The notes under the pieces are model-generated. The model had not been told where the DNA came from and searched no databases. It saw only the letters and a list, made by a program, of their open reading frames with translations. A program made the position numbers and the translations under genes. Source: Acridotheres tristis (lineage: Eukaryota; Chordata; Aves; Passeriformes; Sturnidae). From it: a stretch of DNA of 64,000 nucleotides. Positions 40,392 through 52,957 of this stretch are shown here, in pieces; positions within the stretch are counted from its first letter, which is position 1, and every line of letters begins with the position of its first letter. The DNA lies in contig CM072887.1 of assembly GCA_037013685.1 (NCBI GenBank), positions 85,766,347 through 85,830,346 on the forward strand, read 5' to 3'.

Positions 40392-40514
40392 GATTTGAAG
40401 GCCTGAACTGTGAAATCAACTTTGATGAGTGCACTTATGGTTTCTGTAAAAGCAATTCAACTTGTTTAGACCTGGTTGCAGACTACAGCTGTGCTTGTCC
40501 TCCAGGATTCACTG
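40392..40514 (+). CDS. EYS: EGF-like exon (second of three), probable EYS
   Basis: This 123-nt exon encodes 41 codons, with a TTTCCAAG acceptor and GTAAGA donor at 40515, phase 1 at both ends. It opens with F-E-G-L-N-C, the sixth Cys completing the EGF begun in the exon at 38036, and then gives C1-C5 of the next repeat ([30 protein letters not shown]). N-F-D-E before C1 and the Asp/Tyr pair in C-L-D-x4-Y-x-C fit a calcium-binding EGF with a beta-hydroxylation site. C2-K-S-N-S-T-C3 matches the O-fucose consensus C2-x4-S/T-C3, and the same stretch holds an N-glycosylation sequon N-S-T. The O-glucose motif is absent here (C-T-Y-G-F-C). It lies 2,242 bp after the first exon. Joining the exons preserves frame and gives normal C5-C6 spacing, which supports direct splicing. 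The protein would be a secreted extracellular modular protein. Confidence 0.9.
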
Positions 40515-42975
40515 GTAAGATTTCGTTTAACTTGGAAAAGACATTAAATAGTTAAACTATTTATTTTATTTTCTGAAATTAACTGCACTTTGTTCAGTGT
40601 TTTAGCATTAATTTAAAAAATCAACTCAAGGTTCTGTGTGATTGGTAATCTACTTTGATTTCCCTATTAATATGATAAAAAATGAAAGAATTGTATGTAT
40701 GGAAAGCAAAACTGTATTTTGCATAGAAGAAAAAAATTGTTCAAAAACAGTCTATGAAACATAGGTGAGCAGATAGCTGGTACTATTTTTTTTTCAGAAG
40801 ATTTTATCGCAGCCATGGTTGATTAATATGGTAACAAGAACACAATTTTAGTAAGATGGCACTTTGTTCTCTTTAGGGAAGGTGCCATCAGATCTTTATG
40901 ATAAATTCTTGTAAGTTGCACAATTATTTGCATGTCTAATAGGTTTAAGAAAATAGCTCTTGCAACAGGAAGAGTCTTCAAGGCTCTATTTTCTGCCAGA
41001 AGCAGTTAACAGGATCATGGGGAAATCAATAAAACTGTCTCCAAAAATATGCCATCTAAAGAACTGTGTCAGTCACTGAACACTGACTTTCAGCTGCTGA
41101 TTTCAGAGAGGCAAATAGAGCAGCATTAGTCATAAGTAGTAACAGGAAGATAAGCAGGGCCAATCTAAGAAATTATACACTGTTAGTGGATCTTGTAATA
41201 AAAAGCCAAACAGATTCGTCCAGAGAGCTCAAAATGTGTGGGGACCAGTGGAGAGGAAAGGAAAAAAAAAATGGAAGAGATCTGTTATAGAGAAATGAAA
41301 AGTCAAAAAAGCAAGTAGAACAGTGAAAGATGAGGAGACAAAATTAAGTTAGTTGCAAATAGAGCATTTCAAATTGGTAGTAACACCAGTTCAGTTTAGA
41401 TATTTTTCATTCATATTTTGTCAATGGTTAAAAGTAGGAAGATGGGACGTAAGGAATCTAAGACAATATATAGAGATTTAGAATCTGTGAAAATAATGGT
41501 AGTTGCAATTGCCACTGGCATCTGTGAGTTTTCTTGATTTGTGCAAACATAGTCTTATATTATTCAGCATTAAAAAAACCTGAGATATGATATATTTCCT
41601 GTAAGATCTTGTTCTTTTTACTTTGGTAACTGGCTTTGCTGTCATGAGTTTGCACAGTATGTCGATTTGGCATCAGTTTTGAAAATAACAGAGCTGATTA
41701 CAAAGTATTTGTTACTATAGATAGAAGTTTAATGCAACAATTTTAAAAGAAGGAGCTTTTAAAACTTTCTTCTGTACTGCTAGAGTCAAAATGGAAAATG
41801 TCTAACATTTTGGCAGTAGGTTGCTAACTGTCAGTTTGAACTGGGTAATGCAGGGAAAGCTGTTCATTTGAAAATACAGCAACACTCATTGGGATGTGAT
41901 GGAGTCCACATTGTAGAATCAGAACTACAAATTAATGTGTGTCACTAAGGAAGCCTGGAACAGAGTATGTGTTCTTTAGGAGGAACGCTTTATCCTATAT
42001 TCATACTGAAGCAAACAGTTTGCCAGTAACATCCTTGTTCATTCCAAGACAAGAAGGATTCAGGACCTGTGAACAGTAAAAAAGTTACTAGTGAGTTATA
42101 AGTAGATTTTAATGGATACCTTGAGGCCTATATTGAAGTCATAGAAATTCATATGACTGCATAATAGGCTCATAGGAAAAAAGCTCAATTTTCTCCTTCT
42201 TTTCCTATGTGAGAGACTTCCCATCACTGATATGCTACTTATCTCACTTCATATTGGCTTTTTTTTGTGAGACAGGACAGCTCCCACAAGAAAACAAATC
42301 AGCCAGCCTACTGACTAGAATTAGAAGTAGGGACAAGGATCCTCCCGATTACATTGAATAGTGTCATCTGTGCTCATGCTTTTTGTACAATTAATTCACT
42401 CTCAGTCATTGTGGATGTCATTAGGTCTACTCTCTCTCTCCAAGCCTTCGAACAACTGCTTCAGCCTCTCTGGAAAGTCTCTGGTGCAAAATATTGGATA
42501 TTTGGACTTCTATCTTCTACAAAAGGCAAACAGTGTCAAAAGAGTGTTCCGTGTTCTTCTGAGTTTTAAGATTTATATAAACGGCATGCAAAGATATTGC
42601 TATAGTAACAGTGATACACTCAAAAGCTATTTAAGGGCTAAAGGAAACATAGTATGTATATATATATAAATTTTATCTACTTAATATTTAAGCAATGTAG
42701 AAATTGCACAATAAATATAGAAAAGCACCATAAACAGAGCAGTTAGCTTATAACAATTAGGTCTGATGAAGGCACATGTTACAAAGTTCATCAACAGATC
42801 TTCTAACATCCTGTCAATCACACCTTGCAGTCTTCTGATGAGACTTGATCAAAGAAGTAACATTTGAAAAAAGTCCACTAAATGTATAAGACTGATTTTT
42901 ACATTTTATTTTCTTTTATACACACTTTTCCTATCATACTAAAAGCAATTTCAAAAAAAGTTTATCATTAGCGTC

Positions 42976-43646
42976 TTAGCTGGTCAGGTACAAAATTGTC
43001 TTAGGCCTGGTTGTTTGCTTACTTTCCTTTTTACTGTCGGTGGTGGTGACAGAATTGGGATCACTTGCCTCGTGCACCAAAGCTCCGAGGATCAGGACAG
43101 GACAGGAGAGCTTCCTTGAATGGCCCAGGATGAATCCCCCTTGAACCAGGCTGTGGTGCTCCACGGGTGGTGGTTCTTTGTCCTTCCCTGAGAACAGAGG
43201 TGGGAAGAGGCAGTGCCTGTGTGCAACAGGGAGTGGAGCTGGAGGATGGAAGCAACTCTCTCCTGCTGAGGAAAGCCACCAGGACAGGAACACCCAAAAC
43301 ATCTGACAGGGTCTTAAGGGAGCCTCTCCTGCCAGCTGAATTGTTTGTTGATGAAAGGGTGAGCACGAGAATTGTGGCAGCCTTTGGAATTTGCTGCATA
43401 GAATTTCCTTTACTCCGTCCAAGACAGGCAGTTCCTGAGAAAGACCAGGAAAATACTTTCTCTACAATCAAAGCTTGCTCACAAATGCCCTCCTGTGGCA
43501 ATCTGCATATACAGGATTACAGTAATTATCCCATAGTAAAGACCTGCTGGACAAATGGACATATGGCAGAACTGCTACCTCCTTCCCTCAAGGTATTTTA
43601 TTTGATTTTGCCAATTAGAGGGGTTTTGAGAACATCTGGAAGTTGA
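42976..43646. other. Unidentified GC-rich block with open frames on both strands
   Basis: Open frames of 148 and 146 codons (minus, 42976-43422 and 43061-43501) and 159 codons (plus, 43167-43646) overlap here, the longest in the window. None has a domain I recognise. The block is clearly GC-richer than its flanks, like the LTR blocks elsewhere, so an unrecognised repeat is the likeliest explanation. A retrocopy or non-coding exon is not excluded. Confidence 0.4.
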
Positions 43647-44036
43647 GATAGGTAAAGGCCAGCCTCAAAAATTAGAAAACATCTTGCTTAACACATCCAA
43701 ACGTGAAGATAGGTGAAGTAGGGAATTTTAATATTGAACAGTGAGACACCTTTGGTCCATTAGGTATTAAGAAACCTGGAATTAAAACATCAATGGGAAG
43801 GTGTTGAATTAATCAATGATAAGAAGGAGAAGGCAGTTTTATAAGGTGTGATTACTGACCATTGTCATTATTTGAGTGGATTTTCTCTGGTAATGTAAGT
43901 AGTTGGAACTAAAGAACTCTGTAATTCAGTGGTTTTGGATAAGAAAGCATGGGGTTTTAATCTTAAATGAATGATGGGATTATAATTTTTCTGTTGCATT
44001 TCCATTCCCTTTTTCTATTTTAAATGTTGGAAGAGA

Positions 44037-44073
44037 TTTAATTAATTAATTAATTAATTAATTATTAATTTAA
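44037..44073. repeat. (TTAA)n microsatellite
   Basis: About seven TTAA units followed by TTATTAATTTA. Confidence 0.9.
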
Positions 44074-44927
44074 AGGACTTCAAAACTGTTCGTATATGTG
44101 GATGAGCCCTATGCTAGTAAGGTGACCCAGTAAGTGAATACTGGGTAGAAAAAAGTATGATTCCAGTGATTTTTACTTCATCACCTAGCACTGAAGTCTG
44201 TAGTTATAGTTTATATTCAGAGATTCAGAATCTGACTTCCTCACTTATATCATGTTCCATATGAATTCTCTATGTGTAAAATAATCCTTCCTCTAAGTTT
44301 TTTCCATTAATGTTTACCATTATAATGAGACAGTATGAGTTAACAGTCAGAATCTACCATTAGTCACACACTGACTTACATTTACAAAGGAGACTAAATA
44401 AATATGCAAACCTTTTAATATGCTTTCTGAAGATCATATCTGTATAGTTTCCTCTGTCTCATACTATTGGGCTTTAGAAATTCTGTTGTAGATATTGTGG
44501 CTAAGCAAATGGGCACTGCAACACTGAACATTTGAAAAACAAAATTTTATAAGGATGTGCAAAGTCTTGCAGCTCAGCTCAAGCTATCACAAGACATAAG
44601 ATAATATCTTTCTCTGGGCTTTCGAAAATCTTTCCTGTGTATTCTTTTCCTATGGTAGTCTAAGCTTTGTTTTCAGTAATCCTGCAAAAGCTGTTCTATT
44701 TTAGGCACATTTTGCCTGACATAGATGCTTTTAGTTACTACCGGGACAATTGCACAGTACAAAATTATTGAGTCACTACATCCTCTTTTCCTCCTTAATC
44801 ATAAAAGGTTCTGTCCCAAACAACTCAAAGGAGAAAAGCCGGCCTGAGAGATCTACCTCTGCCCAAAAAGAGGTTCTAGCAAGGTGGGGGTCAGTCTGTT
44901 CTCCCAGACAGCTAGTTACAGACAGCT

Positions 44928-45163
44928 GCACCAGGGGACGTTCAAGTTGGACATCAGGAAGAAATTCTTAATGGAAAGGGTTGTCAAGCATTGGAATGAG
45001 CTGACAGGGAAGTGGTGGAATCATGAACACTAGAGATGTTCAAGAAATGACTGGACATGGCCTTTTGTGCTATGGTTTAGTTTGACATGGTGGTGATAGG
45101 TCAAAGGCGAGACTGATGATGTCAGTGGTCTGTTCCAGCCTAATTGACTCTGTGATCTATGGA
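44928..45163 (+). mobile_element. CR1 LINE 3' fragment
   Basis: GTTCAAGTTGGACATCAGGA, AGAAATTCTTAATGGAAAGG, AGAGATGTTCAAGAAATGAC and GGTCTGTTCCAGCCTAATTG, ending at CTGTGATCTAT, follow the CR1 3' end in order. Diverged. Confidence 0.85.
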
Positions 45164-47187
45164 TGCTCACCCACTCCTAGAGTCAGTCACAGTAACTCAG
45201 TCTGGCTTGCATCTCGTGCATCAGATTATTGTTCCACATCCATCAGCCCTTATGGCCATCACAGAGGCAGCTTAAAAGCCAGATCTTTTCCATGATGTCC
45301 CCTAATGTCTGAGTTAATTTAAACAACATGCCTCTGTCTGAGCTCTAGTAAAAGTGCTAAGGTTTTTCAAACAAACAAAAAAAGAAAAAAATCCAGGAAG
45401 CTGACAACTAAAGAGAGGGATAGTTCCTCAGGCTTCCAGCCAGCAGAGCTCTGACTCATGGAGAAGTGAAGGGCTGACTTCCTTTCCCTTGCTCAGCTGG
45501 TGCAGTGCAGATGGACTGCTGGTTGCCACAAACACTGTAAATGGCAGGCTGCTGAGAGCAGGCTTCCCACAGTGGGGTGTGCAAACTTAACATAGCGGGA
45601 AACAAACAACATTTATGCATGCATGGAAATGTATTCACTATGTATTTCTGAATTATTAGAGAATATTTATTGTCATGTCATGTGTAAGTGTACCTGTTTT
45701 CCTTGGAAGGAATTCAGGTTAGTACACTTGAATGGGAAAAAATTCAGTAGAGTGCATAAAAATCTGTTTAGGTTTCATCATGCTGCAAATTACTTTACAT
45801 AAAAATTTTGATAAAATAATGCATACAAGTTAATGAATTGCACAAAAGAAAAGCAAATCAGTTGGTTTTTTCCCAGTCATTTTAAATGTAAGCAAAGTTG
45901 CTCAGTTTTTTATGTGAGAAATCAAATGGCACCTTTCTCCAATAGTATTCCACCTGCAAATACTTAGCAGGATTGGTTTAAATTAGAGAATGAATAATAA
46001 TAGTTAGAACCACCTGACAAAAGATAAGTTAATTTTTCGATTAAAACTTTAATTAGCGTGTGTGGAATTTACCTTATCTTTGCTCTTCTGAAGGTGTTAT
46101 GAGATTATTTTCAGTGTATCCCCTTATTTCAGGTATAATGGTAGGTCTTTTAGTAGTGATTCCAACTGTCATGCATAACATAATGTTTGTAGAACATCCC
46201 TTAATATTTTTTTGGGCGTGACTATGTGCTCAATTACTTTTAGATAAATTGGAAAATAATAATTTTATATGAATAGGCTTGATTTTCAATTTTTAAAATG
46301 TTGTCAGTTGCTAGGAGGCTCTTATCAAATAAAAAAAAGGAAAAACAATCATGTCTAGAAAAGCTCATACATTGATTAAAACACAGATAGAAGACACTGG
46401 AGCATGTGGCTGAAATTTTTAGTCTTCCTGAGATACTGTGGAAAATAAACTTAATTTTTCCTTAACTCTATATTTTTTTCTATGTTAATGTCATTGATGA
46501 AACAATACCATGAACAGTAATACACCAGCAGAGTGAACACCATTTTTTTACATCTGAGTACACGTGAAAAATAACATATGGATATTATAACAGAATTTCA
46601 ATCAAAATTTTTGTTTTAATTGCATCAAGAAACCTGTTAGGACTAAATTTTCTGTAATGACTTGTGCAATCAGTGAATAAATTCTAACATAAAAAAATTA
46701 ACCTCCAAGCAACTTTCCCAGTGCACATTTTTCATCCCTTACAGATATTTTGTTATTGAATTTGAGAAACAGAAGTAGGATCTTAGATAAGAATGGTTAT
46801 ATTTAGGGTGTGCTTAGTTTTTTTTCTAGTGTATGGCTCCTCTTCTGAAAAAAATCCACCAAATCACTGATGTTGGAAAAAGTCTGTTGTTTAGCATTGC
46901 CTCTGCAATATCAGCTAGCATAATACTGGAGTTTTTGATATTAAATTATATTTATCAATATATATCGGGTTGCCTTTTTAGACAATGAAACAATTATCTT
47001 TTGACATCCTTTGCTTTGACAGACCCATATTATAAAAGGTATGACACTATCAGTTTTGGTATGACCACACTAAATAGGAGTCTTAGGTGGTGCCATCTTC
47101 AGTAACTTGCTGACTTTTCTTTTCTTTACTCTTTGGCTTTTGTCTTTGTCATTATTTTCTTTTTCTTTATTATCTGTGGATGCCACA

Positions 47188-47322
47188 TCCCAAGCAGTGT
47201 TCAGGACCAGGTTGGATGGGGCTTTATGCAACTTGGTCTCATGGAAAGTGTTTCTGCCTATGACAGAGTGTTGGCACTAGGTGATCTGTAAGGTCATTTC
47301 CAAACCATGGTTCTATGGATCT
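47188..47322 (+). mobile_element. CR1 LINE terminal fragment
   Basis: TTCAGGACCAGGTTGGATGG, GGCACTAGGTGATCTGTAAG and CCAAACCATGGTTCTATGGA match the last ~130 bp of CR1. Confidence 0.88.
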
Positions 47323-50300
47323 AACACCAACCTGGCCACTAGACAAGTCCTGAGGCCCTTGCTCTTAGCTTGGCGCCAGAGCAGTGGCTAGCAAAGGCAG
47401 CACCATGTCTACTGGGCCTCAGGGCTGCAGTGGTGATAGGCACCACAGTCTGACTCTTCACTTAAACAGTGAGTTCACTGGAGACTACTGAGGAACCTTG
47501 AGGCAGGAGAGGACATGTGTTAATTACAGAATTATGTTTTTTAAAGCTGTTTACACAACTTTCATAAAAAGACTTTTTTTTTCCCTTGGCACATTGGAAG
47601 CCAGACAAAAAATGGAATAGCATTGGTTATTCACTCTTGTAACAATAGAGCAACACCTTGCACCTAGTTATCCTAGTAACCTCCAAAACCTCCAAGAGGC
47701 TATACACATTTCACATGATGACAGTGATGGTCCAGAGCCCTGGTGCCTCAGGGTGGGTATTACTGTCACCTGTCTCACTAAATTGTTTTGATGTTTTCCC
47801 AGGAAAGACACAGAGAGGGCTACAGGATGAGTGTATTTATTCTGCAAGTCTTCTAACAATCCATAGATTGCTGCTTGTATGCTCTATATTAAGTCTGTGT
47901 ACCAGAAGGAAGTTAATGTTGGCCATTAACCACCTTGTACTGAACCTAATTACTCTAGTTTTGATTAAAGCACACAATGAATCCAAAAGCATTCAATCCT
48001 GATTTGAATGCATGAAAAGAAGCCAGAATTTCACTAGCATTTTTTCCTAGAAGTAATCACCATCAGATTTAGAAGTTTATATTAAATATTTTATTTAAAT
48101 TTTGTCTTCAACATTGAGCTATTGCATCTCATTACCTTTTCAACACAAAATGAAAAAGCTCTTGCTGCTCAAGTATTTTCTCTTTGTAAAGATACTTATA
48201 CACTGTAATCAAGTCACTTTTTGGTTTTTTTCTTCTAAATGAAACAGATGGAACTCTTTAAGCTTTTGCCGACAGCGTGCTTTCTTCAGTTGTTGAATAA
48301 ATTGTGTAGCTTTTCTTGCATCCTTCCCACTTATTTTTAAATATGGAACATTCTAATCAATGTTTTATGCAGAGGTATTTCACCCATCAATGTTCGTTTT
48401 TTGTTTTATTTAAATACATCTGATTTTTTTTTTCTCACAGCACTGCAATACTGCTCATATGCTGAGTTCTTCAGCAGTTCTTTTCAATTTGTTTTTGTTG
48501 TTTCTCCACATACATTTCAGCTACAGTTCAGTGGCTATAATCTGCATGGTTTTTTTCTGTGCTTGTATCTGAAAACTACAAGTGACCAGAAGTGACTTGA
48601 AGTACATTGAAAATGTACTGTTTAGCTAAATAAAAGTTATCACAAGATTTCACTTGGTGCATAGGCTTGGTCCCCTGTGGAAAAGAGATGCAGGAAAGGG
48701 AGTGGAAAGGAGGGTTTTGTTTAAAAGTCAGTGTTCAAATAGTAGAGTAAGAACTTTCCACATTTACCTACAGAAAAAGAGACTCGGGGAAGTATAAAAT
48801 GCCTCATTTGCCTCATTATGGTTTTCTCATGAGTCATCACCGACCAAGTAACTTAAGACCTCTACGATAAGGCAAAGCAAGTTTCCAGGCAATCCAACTC
48901 ATTACATAAGCATGTGTCTCTGGACCTCCTTCAGTGTTATAAACAGAATTTATGCCCTGTAAATTGTATAATCCCAACACTATAACAAAATAGTAACTAT
49001 AATCTGTTTCATTCTTATCCCAGCAAAAAACGTATAATATACTATGTTACTTTCTCACCTATGTATCTTCTTAAAGAAGTCCAATAATTCCTTATTTTCT
49101 TGGGAGAATCTTTCCAGTGTGATGTCATACTAACCATTGCAAGGATTTCCTTATTTTCTAATATTTCACTGCAGTTTAAATGCATTACCTCTCACTCTGT
49201 CTACTATGAACACAGCAAACTGATGACTTTTGAAAAAGTACATTTTTATTTTATGATTGCCATCACATTTCTATTCAAATTTTCATTATTTAGACTTTAC
49301 AGGCCCATTTATTTTGTTCATCCTAAAAGGTCATGCTTCTGAGCTGGTCATTCCTAACATGCTCATATGAACTCTCATTTGGCCCACAATTTTCTTGGAT
49401 GCACCTCACTGCACAATGCAAAGCACTTCCAAAGCAGCTTTACTCCAGTAAGATGAGAATGGAAGGATAATTTTGTGCTTCTAACAAGATATAATTTTTC
49501 TATGTATCCCAGAAAAATATTTGTTTTAAAATGAAATTCTGGCATTTATTCCTACTTGTGATTTTCTGTATAGCATCTTCTCTTCTGATTGGATTACATT
49601 TATTATATCAAACTCTATCTTCAATTGGTTGAAATTCATGAAGACTTCTAATCCTGCTCTTCAATGTACCTTTTTGTGCTGCCATTAGTAAGCTTACTTT
49701 GCTGTCCACCATCTAGATTGCTGAAAAAAAAAAAAAAACAGTGGAATTGAATGGGCAGTAGATTTCTTTCAAAACCTGTGCAATTCATTCATCCAGTCTG
49801 GTAGCAAAACCACTGATAACTAATGCATGGATATGGCTTTCCATAAAGTTTTACTCATCTGATAATATTCTCTCATAGTTTCTATGTAGACCAGTTACTT
49901 GTCAAAAAGTGGCAGAACATTAGTGAACAGAAGGAGCATGAAATATGATACTGGGTTTTGTTATCCACCAAGTGTGTAAATTTAGTGTAGAAGGGAATCA
50001 ATTTGCTTATATAAGGCCCATTTTTTTATTAATTGTTTTATAGTTATAGGTTCTTGGAAGTAAACACTTAAAAACTTTTCCCAATATTTCTTCCAGGAAC
50101 TGAAGTTTCACAAATGGATTTATGATTTCATGTCTTTGCCTTTTATTCTTTTTCTAAAGGCTGATTTTAGTGGCTCTTCAGGTACTTTACCTATTTTGCA
50201 CATGTTCACAAAGAAAACTATTGAGTTTTTGTCTGCTAGTACCCAAGGGTATAGTTCATCAGATCAGCCTATCTATTTAACTCATTTGACAATTCTACAG

Positions 50301-52491
50301 CATTTCTTCTGTATTCAACACTGAAGTTTTGCCCTTTAATCATAAGTATTAATTATAATAATGTCCTGCTTTACAACTGGTCTTTTTACTGATTGCATTG
50401 AACAATTTTGCATGATTGCCATTATCAGTAGCCATCCTTCTTCACTGGATGGCAAACTGTATCTTTCCCTCATCTCTGATGTGAAGTATGTACAACATAA
50501 TTGCTTGTTACCCTGACCATCCTATGACAGCTACATGCTTTTACTGGCCTGATTTCATGCCTGCATATTTGTGTTGTACTTTTTAGTTTATACTTAGCAA
50601 CTTGACCTGCTTTTTTGTCAGTTGGGCTTTTTTGATGCTTTGAAAACCAGGAAGTGCCATGTTGGTCTCCTAATATCCAGTGTCTTTTTCCCACAAAAAG
50701 AAAGTTTATCCTTGTGGACCTATTAAAGCAGCAGCTTTCTTAATTACCTTTTTAAGGTAAGATGTTTACCCTTTATGAGGTTTCAAATCAGAACTTTTCT
50801 ACATTCTTTTCAGTTCTTCTGAATTCCTTTGTTATTATGTTGCTCACCCTCCTCTCCCTTTCCATGGCTTTTGACTGCTCTCAGCCAAGTTTTTCACATT
50901 TCTTTCCTTATAGTCAAAGAGTACTTTTCCCTTTAACTTTGAATCAAGTAACTTGTAGTTACCTTTTCCACTTTGTCATGGAAAAATATCAATAGTACAT
51001 TCAAATATTTTTTGAATTTTTGCATGACGATTACTTTCAAAAAATTATGGTTTTATCATTAAATACCTTATGAGTCCATGTCTTGTGTTGTTAAGGATTC
51101 TGCTAGTTCTTTTGGCTATTCAAAATATTACAAACAAACAAACAAAAAAACAGCAACACAAAAAACTGCAAGTTATAAAAAATATAAGGTTCCTTTAAAC
51201 TGATTCTACTGGATTTGTGATCTGTATTTAATCATTAAATACAGAATATTATATGTTACTGTGCAGTATTTTCCACAAAATGTCAAAGTCTTACCTGATT
51301 TCTATCATTATCATTGTTTATGAGCTTCTGCTTCCATCCCTTTAAACCTTTTTCTAAACGTTGTTTTTTTTCCCCTTCCTCTGTATGTCTTCACTTTCTC
51401 TCCTGCCCATTTAATTTGATTTTTGTGTACATTCTACTTTTACATGTTAGCTGAAAGTACATCATATGGTTAAGGAAGACAAAACTGGAAGGCGACACCC
51501 TCTGCCATCCACACATTTATTGTTGTAATGAATCTATAATTGCCCAAGCTCTGTTTGTGCAAGAGGGACCCCAGAAACCCCACATGAGCCTTTAATTCAG
51601 CTCCTTAGACTCAGGTCCTTGGGATGCATTACCTATCTGGTATATCTGATTTGAGTGATACAAGGAACCTTCCATAACTTCTACAAAAAACACCAACAAA
51701 AGTTCTGCTTGTTCACATCAGTGATAGTTAGAGTTTTCTTTCTCTGTCATTGGCTAACTTTGGTATTCATGTGAACTCCTAGTCCGTATACTTGTCCCAT
51801 CAATTTTTGATCAATTTTTGTTAAGAAAGATCCCAATATAATTTATGACAGCCTAGGTAGAGATTGCCCTAAATTAATGTAGTACACAATAGAGAAACAA
51901 GAGACTGGATTTTTTTGATATGTCAAATGAGTTAATTGTTTTCATAAGACACCATAGTCTTCTAAATTTTCCCTTTATGTATGTTCTGTATATTTGCCTA
52001 TGTTTTTGTTGTTTCAGATTTAAATAAGTTTGAATTACAGCTCAATTAAATCTTTCTAAAAGCAGAAAAATGAAGAAACAGCTGAGTGAACTCATTTGTT
52101 TGTGTTTGGATATGAGAAATGGCTTAATTCATCTGGAAATATGAATGCAACCTAGAGAAATAGTTTTTTCTTGTTATTGTAACTAAAGTTATTCAATCTC
52201 TAAAACAACTTTTTCTGAAGTAGCATATAGCTCTAGTAATTATGGTATTGAGTTGTGATGCTAGACATTTTCGTAAATGCTTTTCATATTTATTCCTTTA
52301 AAACATTTAATTTGTTAACTATCAGCTAAGATCTATAAATATCTCTGGTTTTAAAACTGTCAAGCAGAAACAAAATAGTGTTTCCAACCTGGAAAAGTTA
52401 AATTATGCAGTTGTCACTTGCACTGTGAAGCAGCTTTTCTACTTTCCCAGCATGATTTATAGTTTTAATGTTTAATTTTCTTTTCTGTCAG

Positions 52492-52596
52492 ACAAAAACT
52501 GTTCCACGGATATTGATGAATGTTCCTCCGAGCCCTGTAAAAATGGAGGCCAATGCCATGATTTGATTGGTGAATTTTACTGTAGCTGTTTACCAG
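52492..52596 (+). CDS. EYS: Calcium-binding EGF-like exon (third of three), probable EYS
   Basis: This 105-nt exon encodes 35 codons, with a TTTTCTGTCAG acceptor and GTAAGA donor at 52597, phase 1 at both ends. Spliced to the exon at 40392 it reads P-P-G-F-T-D-K-N-C, giving the missing sixth Cys. It then encodes a textbook calcium-binding EGF: D-I-D-E before C1, [33 protein letters not shown] fits the O-glucose consensus, and C-H-D-x4-F-x-C fits the Asp beta-hydroxylation consensus. The sixth Cys must come from an exon beyond the right edge of the window or one I could not find. The intron before it is 11,977 bp. In EYS, tandem EGF repeats fill the N-terminal half of a photoreceptor extracellular-matrix protein. 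The family name is inference; the EGF fold is plain from the sequence. Confidence 0.9.
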
Positions 52597-52957
52597 GTAA
52601 GAAGTCACATGATGTTTAGTTGAGAGATGTTCTGTGGTATTCAAAAAAGAAACAATTTTTTCATAAGCACGCAACTAAGTAGTAATTTATTTTGCATGAA
52701 AAGAGAGAAGGATGAACAGGTATTTTCTAAGCACATGCTACAATTGTTATGCAGGTGGTGTCAGCAGAATTTGTTTATAGAATATAACTTGTATTCTGGA
52801 AGTCCTACCTTCCAAACAGATGAATAGAGAGCCTTAAAAATCAACCAGCTCTGCCAATAGCATGATTTTGCTTCCATCTTTTCTACTAGCAAAGTTATTT
52901 TTAAAATTTCTGAAAGAAAATGTGGACAAGCTGTAGAGTAGCTGTCATAAGTGTTGC

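Larger units (their letters stand above)
40515..52491 (+). other. Intron between second and third EGF exons (11,977 bp, phase 1)
   Basis: Starts with GTAAGA and ends with TTCTGTCAG. Contains CR1 pieces at about 44928 and 47188, a (TTAA)n tract, a GC-rich block at 43.0-43.6 kb and a poly-A run near 49723-49738. The stretch 48.1-51.7 kb may include very old degraded repeat sequence, but I could not identify any. Confidence 0.8.

Noticed and set aside
48080..51620. Possible ancient LINE sequence
   Set aside because: Some stretches feel like degraded LINE sequence, but no motif or terminus could be pointed to; a profile search is needed.
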